A stretch of 15,809 nucleotides of DNA, from contig CAZBZG010000089.1 in assembly GCA_964496245.1 (NCBI GenBank), forward strand, positions 1-15,809, written 5' to 3'. Each line of letters opens with the position of its first letter. Position 1 is the first letter of the stretch. Positions 1 to 6,240 of the stretch are shown here, in pieces. This DNA is from CAZBZG01 sp964496245 (lineage in GTDB: Bacteria > Planctomycetota > SZUA-567). The notes below the pieces were generated by a model, which had not been told where the DNA came from, made no database searches, and saw only the letters and a program-made list of their open reading frames with translations. The position numbers and the translations under genes were made by a program.

Positions 1-47
1 GCGGCCACACGGTCGGTTCCGGCGTGGTGGCCGAAGTGATCGAGTAG
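1..47 (+). CDS. tuf: Elongation factor Tu, C-terminal end only (partial at 5' edge)
   Basis: Codons 3-44 encode GHTVGSGVVAEVIE, followed by a TAG stop at 45-47. This matches the end of EF-Tu, whose last residues in most bacteria read G-R-T-V-G-x-G-V-V-x-x-I/V-I/L. EF-Tu is the GTPase that brings aminoacyl-tRNA to the ribosome. Only the final 14 residues are inside the window, so the call rests on the C-terminal signature plus position: tuf directly before rpsJ is a very common bacterial arrangement. His instead of Arg at the second visible residue is a small departure from the usual sequence. Confidence 0.85.
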   Translation, partial: GHTVGSGVVAEVIE

Positions 48-123
48 GAGAGCGGTTGTTGGCGGTTGGCGATCAGCTGTTCGCTGTTGTCCAAACGCCA
101 AAAACCCATTCGGGAGTCCATTC

Positions 124-438
124 ATGGCAGAGAAGATACGCATCCGCATGAAGGCCTATGATCACAACATCCTGGACAAGTGGGGAGCGACCATCGTGGA
201 CGCCGCACGGAGCACGGGTGCGCGCGTCTCAGGCCCGATTCCGTTGCCCACGCGCATCGAGCGATACACGGTGCTGCGCAGCCCCCATGTGGACAAGAAG
301 AGCCGCGAGCAGTTCGAGATCCGCACCCATAAGCGCGTGGTGTACATCACGGACTTCTCGCCCTCGACGATCGATGTGATCAGCAAGGTGGTGCCGCCGC
401 GCGGTGTGGACCTGAACGTCAAGCAATTCACGGACTGA
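124..438 (+). CDS. rpsJ: 30S ribosomal protein S10
   Basis: The 104-residue product has the normal length of S10 and its hallmark stretches: IRIRMKAYDH near the N-terminus, TGARVSGPIPLPT in the middle, and LRSPHVDKKSREQFEIRTHKR. S10 is part of the head of the small ribosomal subunit and, as NusE, also works in transcription antitermination. The ATG at 124 is preceded by GGGAG at 112-116, a suitable distance. It lies 76 bp downstream of tuf. The C-terminal part (DFSPSTIDVISKVVPPRGVDLNVKQFTD) is more divergent than the core but ends in the usual GVD-x-V-x strand. Confidence 0.98.
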   Translation: MAEKIRIRMKAYDHNILDKWGATIVDAARSTGARVSGPIPLPTRIERYTVLRSPHVDKKSREQFEIRTHKRVVYITDFSPSTIDVISKVVPPRGVDLNVKQFTD

Positions 439-523
439 CGAGAGCCCGGCGAGGCCCCGAGGCGGGCGGTCCGTGCATCCGCGGAGCGGCCCCCCCCGGA
501 CGTGCTCGAAAGCGAACGACAGA

Positions 524-573
524 GACCGCTTGTTCTTGTCCGAGAGATCCGGTCACGACAAACGGAAGCGGTC
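524..573 (+). promoter_or_regulatory. Candidate structured leader between rpsJ and rplC
   Basis: An 8-bp perfect inverted repeat, GACCGCTT (524-531) and AAGCGGTC (566-573), encloses a second 5-bp one, TTGTC (536-540) and GACAA (557-561), with a symmetric 4/4 internal loop between them. The outer 3' arm ends at base 573, directly next to the rplC ribosome binding site GGAGGAG (574-580). CGGTC at 550-554 could instead pair with GACCG at 524-528, giving a competing fold. The rpsJ-rplC spacer is 151 bp, long for a ribosomal-protein operon, so a translational control element is plausible. This is a fold read by eye only. Confidence 0.4.
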
Positions 574-589
574 GGAGGAGGCTTCAGAC

Positions 590-1234
590 ATGTGGCGTGG
601 AATCCTAGGAAAGAAGATCGGGATGACCCAATTCTTCACAGAAGACGGACAGCGTGTCGGCGTCACGGTGGTGCAGGCCGGTCCGTGCCCCATCCTGCAG
701 ATCAAGACAAACGAAGAGCACGGCTATGATGCCTGCCAGCTCGGATTCGACCCGAAGCCGGAAAAGGCGTGCACGAAACCTGAAATCGGCCACGCCCGGA
801 AGACGGGCAACGTGCCCCATCGTTTCGTGCGCGAAGTACGTCTGCGGGAGCCTGGGACCGATCTCCAGGAGGGCCAGGTGATCACCCTGGAGGACTGGAC
901 CGACGTGGAGCAGGTGCAGGTCACAGCCAAGAGCAAGGGAAAGGGCTTTCAGGGCGTGGTCAAGCGTCACGGTTTCCGCGGCATGCGAGCCAGCCACGGG
1001 GTGAAGACGAACCACCGCCATCCCGGCTCGATCGGCAACCTGACCCCGACTCGCACGCTCAAGAACACGAAGATGGCCGGACACATGGGCGACCGCTGGG
1101 TTACCCAGAAGGGACTCAAGGTAGCGAAGGTGATTCCCGAGAAGAACCTGATCCTGCTGCGCGGGTCCGTTCCCGGAGCGAACGGGAGCTACGTGATCCT
1201 GCGACCGGCCCAACCCTTTCAGCCTCCAGCGTGA
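590..1234 (+). CDS. rplC: 50S ribosomal protein L3
   Basis: The 214-residue product starts MWRGILGKKIGMTQFF, the classic L3 opening, and keeps the core GKGFQGVVKRHGF...SHG...HRHPGSIG...KMAGHMG that reaches toward the peptidyl transferase centre. L3 is an early-assembly protein of the large subunit. The frame stays open upstream to 473, but the ATG at 590 is chosen because GGAGGAG lies at 574-580 and because homologues begin at MxxGILGKK. It follows rpsJ as in the standard S10 operon. What follows is not standard: no rplD, rplW or rplB comes next, only a hairpin and then a porin gene. The C-terminal tail (RPAQPFQPPA) is a short lineage-specific end. Confidence 0.97.
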   Translation: MWRGILGKKIGMTQFFTEDGQRVGVTVVQAGPCPILQIKTNEEHGYDACQLGFDPKPEKACTKPEIGHARKTGNVPHRFVREVRLREPGTDLQEGQVITLEDWTDVEQVQVTAKSKGKGFQGVVKRHGFRGMRASHGVKTNHRHPGSIGNLTPTRTLKNTKMAGHMGDRWVTQKGLKVAKVIPEKNLILLRGSVPGANGSYVILRPAQPFQPPA

Positions 1235-1255
1235 GCCACGGCATCGGCACGGAAT

Positions 1256-1294
1256 GAGCCCGTAACAGCCTAGCAGGCCAGGCGTTACGGGCTC
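1256..1294 (+). terminator. Hairpin after rplC, probable terminator
   Basis: GAGCCCGTAAC (1256-1266) and GTTACGGGCTC (1284-1294) form a perfect 11-bp stem with a 17-nt loop, 22 bp after the rplC stop. There is no clean T-run after it, only a weakly pyrimidine-rich stretch, so it may act with Rho or as an RNA-stabilising end. It marks the end of the short tuf-rpsJ-rplC run. Confidence 0.6.
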
Positions 1295-1410
1295 GCCGGA
1301 TCCGCGCGCTCTCTTGCCGCCCACCGCTGCCCAAGCCCTCGACCGCCCCTTTCCCGACACACGCGCCGACCCGTCATGAACGTCCCGGCCTTGGTTTCCC
1401 GCATCCCCCC

Positions 1411-1439
1411 TTGAACCGGAACGCGCATTTCTGTAGGAT
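1411..1439 (+). promoter_or_regulatory. Candidate sigma70 promoter for the porin gene
   Basis: TTGAAC (1411-1416) and TAGGAT (1434-1439) are separated by 17 bp; each matches the consensus at 4 of 6 positions. The predicted start near 1446 would give an untranslated leader of about 155 nt. The rest of the 1295-1602 interval holds no gene I can support; it contains the leader hairpin listed separately and several purine-rich SD-like stretches. Confidence 0.45.
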
Positions 1440-1459
1440 CGTGCATTCATGCAAGGGGT

Positions 1460-1494
1460 TGCAGCTCCGCGGGGATGAGGAGGCTGGAGCTGCA
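1460..1494 (+). other. Stem-loop in the porin mRNA leader
   Basis: TGCAGCTCC (1460-1468) pairs perfectly with GGAGCTGCA (1486-1494), a 9-bp stem with a 17-nt loop rich in G and A. It would lie in the 5' part of the porin leader if the promoter at 1411-1439 is correct. Such structures often stabilise outer-membrane protein mRNAs or are sites of post-transcriptional control; no function can be assigned from sequence alone. Confidence 0.4.
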
Positions 1495-1602
1495 GGAGTT
1501 CGGAGGAGGTGGAGGCTGCGTTTGGACCAGGGACCTGGCATGCGCTTCGCGGCCAGCCCTGTCGCCCGCAGGACCTCCACAATGCAGGGGGACATGTCCG
1601 AC

Positions 1603-2937
1603 ATGCGCCATTCTTACTACACGCCAAGGCTTCTGGCGGTCCTCGTTTCAGCCGGCATGCTGGCCAGTGCCGCGGTCCACGCAGAGGACCTCTCCAACGT
1701 CAAAGAAGAGATCGAGGACATGAAGGCCAAGGTGGCCGCTCTGGAGAACCGCGCAGCCCCACCAGCCGCAGGGGACGCGCAGAGTCTGACCGCCCTGCAG
1801 AAGAAGGGCGCCATCCGGATCGGCGGAGACGTCAACGTCGACCTGATCGTCAAACGCCGTGACGACGGCACACCCGAGCGCGAAGGCGACACGGTCAATT
1901 CCACCGCGTTTCACACCAACAGCGCGAATCTGCGCTTCAAGATCGACGCCTCGCCCGACATGTATCTCTACATCAAACTCGACCTGGACGACAGCTGGGA
2001 CGCGACCGCGAACCAGGACGACCTGCTCGAGGAATGCAAGTTCGTGTGGAATCACATCCGCGAATCGAACTGGGGGCTCGTCTTCGGCAAAGGCGAGGTC
2101 CCCTACGGCCAGGACAAGACCCTGGGGGCCATCCAGAGCTACCACCACAACGCGGACCAAGTCGACGGAGAGGGTCCCATCATTCTCACCGGCGCCACAG
2201 AAGAGAACGGGGAGGCAGATGCCGCAAATCCCTACTTGAACCGCGGCTATCTGAATCGCCGACGCGCCTGGCATCCTGGCGAGGTGGACAACGTCTTCCT
2301 GCTCGAGGCGAACTACTCCTACAAGGACCTGGCCCGCTTCGAGATCGCGGTCTTCCAGAACAACGATACGACCGGCGGCGGGCGCCTGACTCGCGGCATG
2401 CATGAGGATCGCCCCGACGACCATCTGGGGTTCGAGAGCTTCGCTGCCCGCCTGTGGATCGCTCCCATGGAAGCGCTGCGTTTCGAGTTCTCGTTCATCA
2501 AGATGCACACAGACAGCTTCGGGGACAAGGGCCAGTTCGGCCGGTTCGCCGAAGACGACCGGTACGCGGTCAACGCCGGCTTCTACTACAAGTTCGCCAA
2601 CGCGCCCCTCGAGGCCTTCGGCGAATACCAGCACGGCTGGGACTGGGCCTACCAGGAAGACTATGACACGGACACCGCCCAGCTCGGCCTGGTGTGGAAC
2701 GTGACCCAACCGGTCGATGTCTGGGTCGTGGGCGAGTGGCTGGGCATCGACGACGACGCATGGAATGTGGACGAGGATTACTGGAAGGTTGTTGTCGGCG
2801 CGCGCTACCGCTTTGAGAACGGGATCTACCTGGTTCTCGAGTATGGCCACGAATGGTGGGACGGCGATTACGACAATGCCCGGGATCTGGACGGCGACGC
2901 CGATGTGGTCGTATTTCGCAGCGGCTGGGCGTTCTGA
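1603..2937 (+). CDS. Outer-membrane porin with N-terminal coiled coil
   Basis: The chosen 444-residue product begins with a signal peptide (hydrophobic LLAVLVSAGMLASAAVHA, likely cleavage before ED near residue 27). A short coiled coil follows (LSNVKEEIEDMKAKVAALENR), then about 380 residues of alternating aromatic/acidic strands, ending in VVVFRSGWAF. A C-terminal Phe closing a final strand is the usual beta-barrel assembly signal. Strands such as ANLRFKIDASPDMYLYIKLDLDD, EFSFIKMHTDSFGDKGQFGRF and VVVGARYRFENGIYLVLEYGHEWW resemble phosphate-selective (OprO/OprP-type) and related porins. It probably forms a diffusion channel; substrate unknown. The loops are strikingly acidic (many D and E). 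The start at 1603 is preferred because AGGGGGA lies at 1586-1592 and it gives a normal signal peptide; in-frame ATGs at 1540, 1582 and 1594 are alternatives. Confidence 0.85.
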   Translation: MRHSYYTPRLLAVLVSAGMLASAAVHAEDLSNVKEEIEDMKAKVAALENRAAPPAAGDAQSLTALQKKGAIRIGGDVNVDLIVKRRDDGTPEREGDTVNSTAFHTNSANLRFKIDASPDMYLYIKLDLDDSWDATANQDDLLEECKFVWNHIRESNWGLVFGKGEVPYGQDKTLGAIQSYHHNADQVDGEGPIILTGATEENGEADAANPYLNRGYLNRRRAWHPGEVDNVFLLEANYSYKDLARFEIAVFQNNDTTGGGRLTRGMHEDRPDDHLGFESFAARLWIAPMEALRFEFSFIKMHTDSFGDKGQFGRFAEDDRYAVNAGFYYKFANAPLEAFGEYQHGWDWAYQEDYDTDTAQLGLVWNVTQPVDVWVVGEWLGIDDDAWNVDEDYWKVVVGARYRFENGIYLVLEYGHEWWDGDYDNARDLDGDADVVVFRSGWAF

Positions 2938-2984
2938 GCGGGTCCCGCCCGGTACCTGCCCGGCAGAACATCCGATGCCAGCAG

Positions 2985-3018
2985 AGAGGGGACCGCCATC
3001 AGGCGATCCCCTCTTGTT
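2985..3018 (+). terminator. Rho-independent terminator after the porin gene
   Basis: The 13-nt arms 2985-2997 and 3002-3014 pair with a single mismatch (AGAGGGGA against TCCCCTCT, then CGCC against GGCG) around a 4-nt ATCA loop, followed by a T-rich stretch beginning at 3014. It sits 47 bp after the porin stop and lies between the convergent porin and rpmA genes, so it may also slow transcription from the other side. Confidence 0.8.
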
Positions 3019-3039
3019 GTGGAATCAGGTATCGGCCGT

Positions 3040-3291
3040 TCAGCTCTGCGCTGCTCTGACATGCACGCGGCGGCGGGCCTTCTGGAACTCCACCACTCCG
3101 TCGGCAAGGGCGTAGAGCGTGAAATCCTTGCCCTGCCCGACGTTGCAGCCCGCGTGGAACCGGTTGCCGAGTTGGCGGATGATGATATTCCCGGCGCGAA
3201 CGCGTTCCCCGCTGTATTTCTTGACCCCGCGGTACTGCGCGTTCGAATCGCTTACGTTCCGGGTCGATCCGAAGCTCACTTTGTGCGCCAT
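3040..3291 (-). CDS. rpmA: 50S ribosomal protein L27
   Basis: The 83-residue product contains the L27 signature SNAQYRGVKKYSGERVRAGNIIIRQLGNRFHAGCNVGQGKDFTLYALADGVVEF in full. L27 lies near the peptidyl transferase centre, where its N-terminal tail touches the tRNA acceptor ends. The start MAHK is standard, but the next residues are unusual: VSFG replaces the typical KKGxG/KAGGG, and the conserved G-R-D of NGRDS is replaced by VSD. AGGAGG inside the end of rplU serves as ribosome binding site, and only one base separates the rplU stop from this ATG, so the two are translationally coupled. The C-terminus (RRRVHVRAAQS) is a short basic extension. Confidence 0.96.
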   Translation of the reverse strand: MAHKVSFGSTRNVSDSNAQYRGVKKYSGERVRAGNIIIRQLGNRFHAGCNVGQGKDFTLYALADGVVEFQKARRRVHVRAAQS

Positions 3292-3292
3292 G

Positions 3293-3625
3293 TTACTTGC
3301 CTCCTGCTGCTCCGCCGGCCTCGATGGATGTGATGCGAACCCGGTGATACCGCTGACGATGCCCCTTCACGGTCTGGCTGTCCTTGCGGCGCCGGTACTT
3401 GACACTCCGGGTCTTGTCGCCCTTGACCTCGCCCAGCACCGTCCCGACTACGGCCGCGCCCGCGATCCCGGGCGTGCCCACAGTCGTGCCGTCTGACGAG
3501 GTGACCAGCCGCACGTCCTCGAAACGCACCTCGCTGTTAACCTCATCCGGGAGAAGCTCGACCAGGATCTCGTCCCCGGCGCTGACCTTGAACTGCTGTC
3601 CCCCGCTTGCAATCACAGCTTCCAC
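3293..3625 (-). CDS. rplU: 50S ribosomal protein L21
   Basis: The 110-residue product reads (M)EAVIASGGQQFKVSAGD at its start, aligning with the L21 pattern M-Y-A-V-I-x-x-G-G-K-Q-Y-x-V, and ends with KYRRRKDSQTVKGHRQRYHRVRI, the basic RNA-binding tail of L21. L21 binds 23S rRNA domain II and depends on L20 for assembly. No ATG is present at the right place; the GTG at 3625 is chosen because it matches the family start and has GGAGGA at 3634-3639, eight bases upstream. The gene has its own promoter (3698-3726) and is coupled to rpmA. It contains a somewhat longer GTTVGTPGIAGAAVVGTV loop segment that is normal for the family. Confidence 0.95.
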   Translation of the reverse strand: MEAVIASGGQQFKVSAGDEILVELLPDEVNSEVRFEDVRLVTSSDGTTVGTPGIAGAAVVGTVLGEVKGDKTRSVKYRRRKDSQTVKGHRQRYHRVRITSIEAGGAAGGK

Positions 3626-3633
3626 GGTCTCTT

Positions 3634-3639
3634 TCCTCC
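3634..3639 (-). promoter_or_regulatory. Ribosome binding site deciding the GTG start of rplU
   Basis: On the minus strand GGAGGA lies 8 bases before GTG (3625-3623). The frame is open far upstream, so this site together with the L21 family start fixes translation initiation at a non-ATG codon. Confidence 0.8.
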
Positions 3640-3697
3640 ATCTCGCCCGGGCACGGGCCTCGCGGCTTTCCGCCCGCAACCGGTGTAGGGAACGAGC

Positions 3698-3726
3698 ATT
3701 ATACAGCAGGCCGGTACGAATGCCAG
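3698..3726 (-). promoter_or_regulatory. Sigma70-type promoter for rplU-rpmA
   Basis: On the minus strand a perfect -10 TATAAT (3703-3698) is preceded, after exactly 17 bp, by CTGGCA (3726-3721), a 4/6 match to TTGACA. The expected start near 3691 gives a leader of about 65 nt before the rplU GTG. The promoter begins just two bases after the T-run of the upstream terminator, so L21/L27 transcription looks insulated from the sigma/anti-sigma genes. Confidence 0.75.
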
Positions 3727-3728
3727 CG

Positions 3729-3763
3729 AAAAAACGGGCTCCTGCGGACTTCGACAGGGCCCG
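3729..3763 (-). terminator. Rho-independent terminator of the sigma/anti-sigma operon
   Basis: Read on the minus strand, CGGGC-CCTG (3763-3755) pairs with CAGG-GCCCG (3744-3735, one bulged A at 3740), with a 10-nt loop, followed by TTTTTT (3734-3729). It begins 33 bases after the stop of the anti-sigma/propeller gene and is a textbook intrinsic terminator apart from the single bulge. Confidence 0.85.
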
Positions 3764-3795
3764 CCGCCAGCGGGCGCCAGGCGCGGTGGGGGCGC

Positions 3796-6240
3796 TCAGC
3801 GAGCGATCCGGATCCTGCGGGCCTTCGGCCGAGAATTCCCCCACATGTGGGGGCCGTCCAGCTGACGGTTCCCTGTATCGTAGCAGATGAGCTCCCCCTG
3901 GAGGGTGGTCAGATACACCCGCCCATGCGCCACGATGGGCTGCACCTGCGCCATGGTGAGATGGGGGGTGGCATAGTTGCCGATGGGGCTGCCCAGGTCC
4001 TCCGCCCACACGATCCGGCCCGAACGCGCTTCCAGACAGTACAAGCGCCCCTCCAGCGTACCCACGAACACCCGATCGCCGGCCACACACGGGTCCGAAT
4101 GCGACCGGTAACTCCCTCCCATCCGGAGGGCAGGATTCGGTTCCTCCCCCAGACGCTGCGTCCACACGCTCTTCCCACTGCCAAGGTCCAGTGCCTCCAG
4201 CACGTTGCCCCGGGTCGCGAAGGCCAAGCCCTTGCCCACCGCCATCGGTCCCAGCCGGCCGGTCCGGACATGGAGGCGCCCGTCGTCCTTGGCCGCAGGC
4301 TCCTCCCCCGCCGGTGCCGGTCGGTCCGGGAAGAGTTCCGCCAGAGACGTGGCCTGCAAACGCTTCGGCTCGCCCAGCACGGGCTCGACGAACCGCCCCG
4401 TCCGGGCATCCAGCAAGCTCACCACCTCTCCATACACCGCGCCGTAAGCGTATTCCCGGGGATCGGGGGGGGCACCGAGTCGCACCGCGCGGCGGATGAG
4501 CAGCTTGTCGGTGCCCACCACGGTCGGGGGCGTCAGCGCATGGATGTCCTTGGCCCACAGGCAGACACCATCGCGGAGCTTGTAGGCGTGGACCGTGCCG
4601 GCCCTCGTGGTCACGAAAACGCGTTCCCGGTCGATGCAGGGAGCAGTGAAGCTGTCTCCGGGCAGGGCGGTGTGCCACTTCAAGCGCCCGCGCCGCGCAT
4701 CAAAGGCCGCCAAAATGTGTCCCGAGCCGGGAAAGGAAATCAGCACGTCTTCCTGGGCCGTCATGGGCATGGCACGGACGCTCCCCGCCAGATAGCGCCC
4801 CCATCGCGTCCGCCCGGTAGCCGTGTCCAGCGCGTACAGCGTGCAGGACTCGGTGGCGTAGTAGACCTGGTTCTCCAGAACCACGGGATTGCTCGGACCG
4901 TTGTCCGACAGCCGAATGGCCCATGCATCCCGTCCCGAGACCGCGTCAAAGGCATAAGCTACGCGACTGCTCATTCCGCCCCCGATAAAGACACGGTTGC
5001 CCGCGAAGGCCGGCGTTCCCAGCGCCTGACCGGCATTGGACCGCTTCAGCTTCACGCGCCAGCCTGCCGCTCCATGTGCGGGCCGAAACCGGGTCAACTC
5101 GGTGCCCCCGCGCACGGTCCCTCGCGTACGCCTATTGCGCAGCGTCTTGACATACCGCGCCTGGGCCTGCACGGCGGCAGGCCGTGCCCGCAACAGGTCG
5201 GGGCTCGGCTGCAATCCACTCCAGGGGCTGTCTTCATCTTCCTTCCGCGCCACGGCCCCCCGCCCGTCGTCTCCCGCCGCGCGGCTCCAGTGGCCCTCTT
5301 CGTCCCGCTCGTAGCCGTTCTTCTCCATCCAGACCCGCACGAACGCCTTGGGCTCAACCCATCGTTCGTTCACGCGGATGAATCCCGATCGCCCCTTTTC
5401 CACGTGCTCTTTCCGGTCCCATCCGCCAGCTTCGAGTTCCACCAGCCCTTCGCGTGCGAGAAGCTTCTCCTCGTACTCCTCAGGGCTCACCCACGCCTCA
5501 TCCGCGAACAGATATCCGTGCGCCACCATGATCTTCCGCTGTTCGGCGCCGACCTTCTGCTCTGGGGTGACCCAGCTGCCGTCGTACTTTACCAAGCCCT
5601 GTCGCTTCAGCGTCAGGGCGACGAGTTCGGCCGGTGTGCGCCATTCCCCGTGGTGCCGGACCAGGCCTTGCTCGCGCTTCTCGAAATCCTCGCGGGGCAC
5701 CCAATGCGTATCGCCATCGACCACATAATCCGCCTCCTGCAGCAGCCGCGGCAGTGCCTTGTCACGGGACACCCACCGGCCGTCCACCCAGACCAGCCCC
5801 TTGCGCATTCGCGTGTAGTCGCGGAGCGGCACCCATTCTCCCTGCACCTTGCGAAGCCCCAACCGTCTCAGCTCCTCCTCCAGCGACCGGTGCCGCACAC
5901 CTGCGAGCCGCGCCAGTCCGAAGCCCATCGAGAACACGAGCAACAGCACGGCGGCCGCGGCAACGGCACGCCCCGTGATCCAGCGCGGGAACCCGTGCAC
6001 CAGATCCGCCACCGGGATGGAGTTGCCCTCCAGACGCTCGGTCACGCGCTCGGGGAATCCCACCGCCGCAGGCGTGGGCGGGAGCTGCCGCAGGGCCTGT
6101 AAGGCGATCTTGAGTTCGCGCAGCTCCTGCCGGCACTCTCCGCACTGCCCCAGATGGTACTCGAAGCGATCGAGCAATCTCCCCTCGAGTTCTCCGTCCA
6201 AGTAAGCCGACAGGTAGATCCGGCTTTCCGAGCACTTCAT
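3796..6240 (-). CDS. Membrane anti-sigma factor fused to Trp repeats and a PQQ/BamB-type propeller
   Basis: This 814-residue protein has four parts. Residues 1-45 form a zinc-binding anti-sigma domain: Cys3, then His29-x3-Cys33-x2-Cys36, in the setting YLDGELEGRLLDRFEYHLGQC. Residues 91-110 are a single membrane helix. From about 120 to 320 run nine degenerate repeats of the form GLV-x-x-x-G-x-W-V-x-P-E-E, with the Trp at 136, 156, 180, 200, 223, 250, 274, 294 and 318. From about 385 to 795 lies a beta-propeller with PQQ-like blades (YALDTATGRTRW, EALDLGSGKSVW, YCLEARSGRIVW). The likely role is to hold the upstream-encoded ECF sigma factor at the membrane and release it on a signal sensed by the extracytoplasmic part; the signal is unknown. 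The ATG overlaps the sigma stop (ATGA, 6240-6237) and has GGAGG nine bases upstream. Positive charges flank the helix on both sides, so topology is inferred from the zinc finger. Confidence 0.85.
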   Translation of the reverse strand: MKCSESRIYLSAYLDGELEGRLLDRFEYHLGQCGECRQELRELKIALQALRQLPPTPAAVGFPERVTERLEGNSIPVADLVHGFPRWITGRAVAAAAVLLLVFSMGFGLARLAGVRHRSLEEELRRLGLRKVQGEWVPLRDYTRMRKGLVWVDGRWVSRDKALPRLLQEADYVVDGDTHWVPREDFEKREQGLVRHHGEWRTPAELVALTLKRQGLVKYDGSWVTPEQKVGAEQRKIMVAHGYLFADEAWVSPEEYEEKLLAREGLVELEAGGWDRKEHVEKGRSGFIRVNERWVEPKAFVRVWMEKNGYERDEEGHWSRAAGDDGRGAVARKEDEDSPWSGLQPSPDLLRARPAAVQAQARYVKTLRNRRTRGTVRGGTELTRFRPAHGAAGWRVKLKRSNAGQALGTPAFAGNRVFIGGGMSSRVAYAFDAVSGRDAWAIRLSDNGPSNPVVLENQVYYATESCTLYALDTATGRTRWGRYLAGSVRAMPMTAQEDVLISFPGSGHILAAFDARRGRLKWHTALPGDSFTAPCIDRERVFVTTRAGTVHAYKLRDGVCLWAKDIHALTPPTVVGTDKLLIRRAVRLGAPPDPREYAYGAVYGEVVSLLDARTGRFVEPVLGEPKRLQATSLAELFPDRPAPAGEEPAAKDDGRLHVRTGRLGPMAVGKGLAFATRGNVLEALDLGSGKSVWTQRLGEEPNPALRMGGSYRSHSDPCVAGDRVFVGTLEGRLYCLEARSGRIVWAEDLGSPIGNYATPHLTMAQVQPIVAHGRVYLTTLQGELICYDTGNRQLDGPHMWGNSRPKARRIRIAR

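Noticed and set aside
48..123. Repeated TTGGCG with a downstream CGCCAA between tuf and rpsJ as a regulatory hairpin
   Set aside because: Stem of only 6 bp with two equivalent partners and a large loop; too weak to report as a feature.
605..1627. 340-codon open frame on the minus strand opposite rplC and the porin leader
   Set aside because: It spans a ribosomal protein gene and its terminator in antisense and shows no protein-like features.
1648..2850. 400-codon open frame on the minus strand opposite the porin
   Set aside because: Valine/aspartate-rich mirror of the porin with no domain signature; the porin has signal peptide, strands and terminal Phe.
3607..6102. 831-codon open frame on the plus strand opposite the anti-sigma/propeller gene
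   Set aside because: It is a G+C-driven mirror of the real minus-strand gene: Arg/Pro/His-rich translation with no recognisable motif and no ribosome binding site, while the opposite strand has clear domains.
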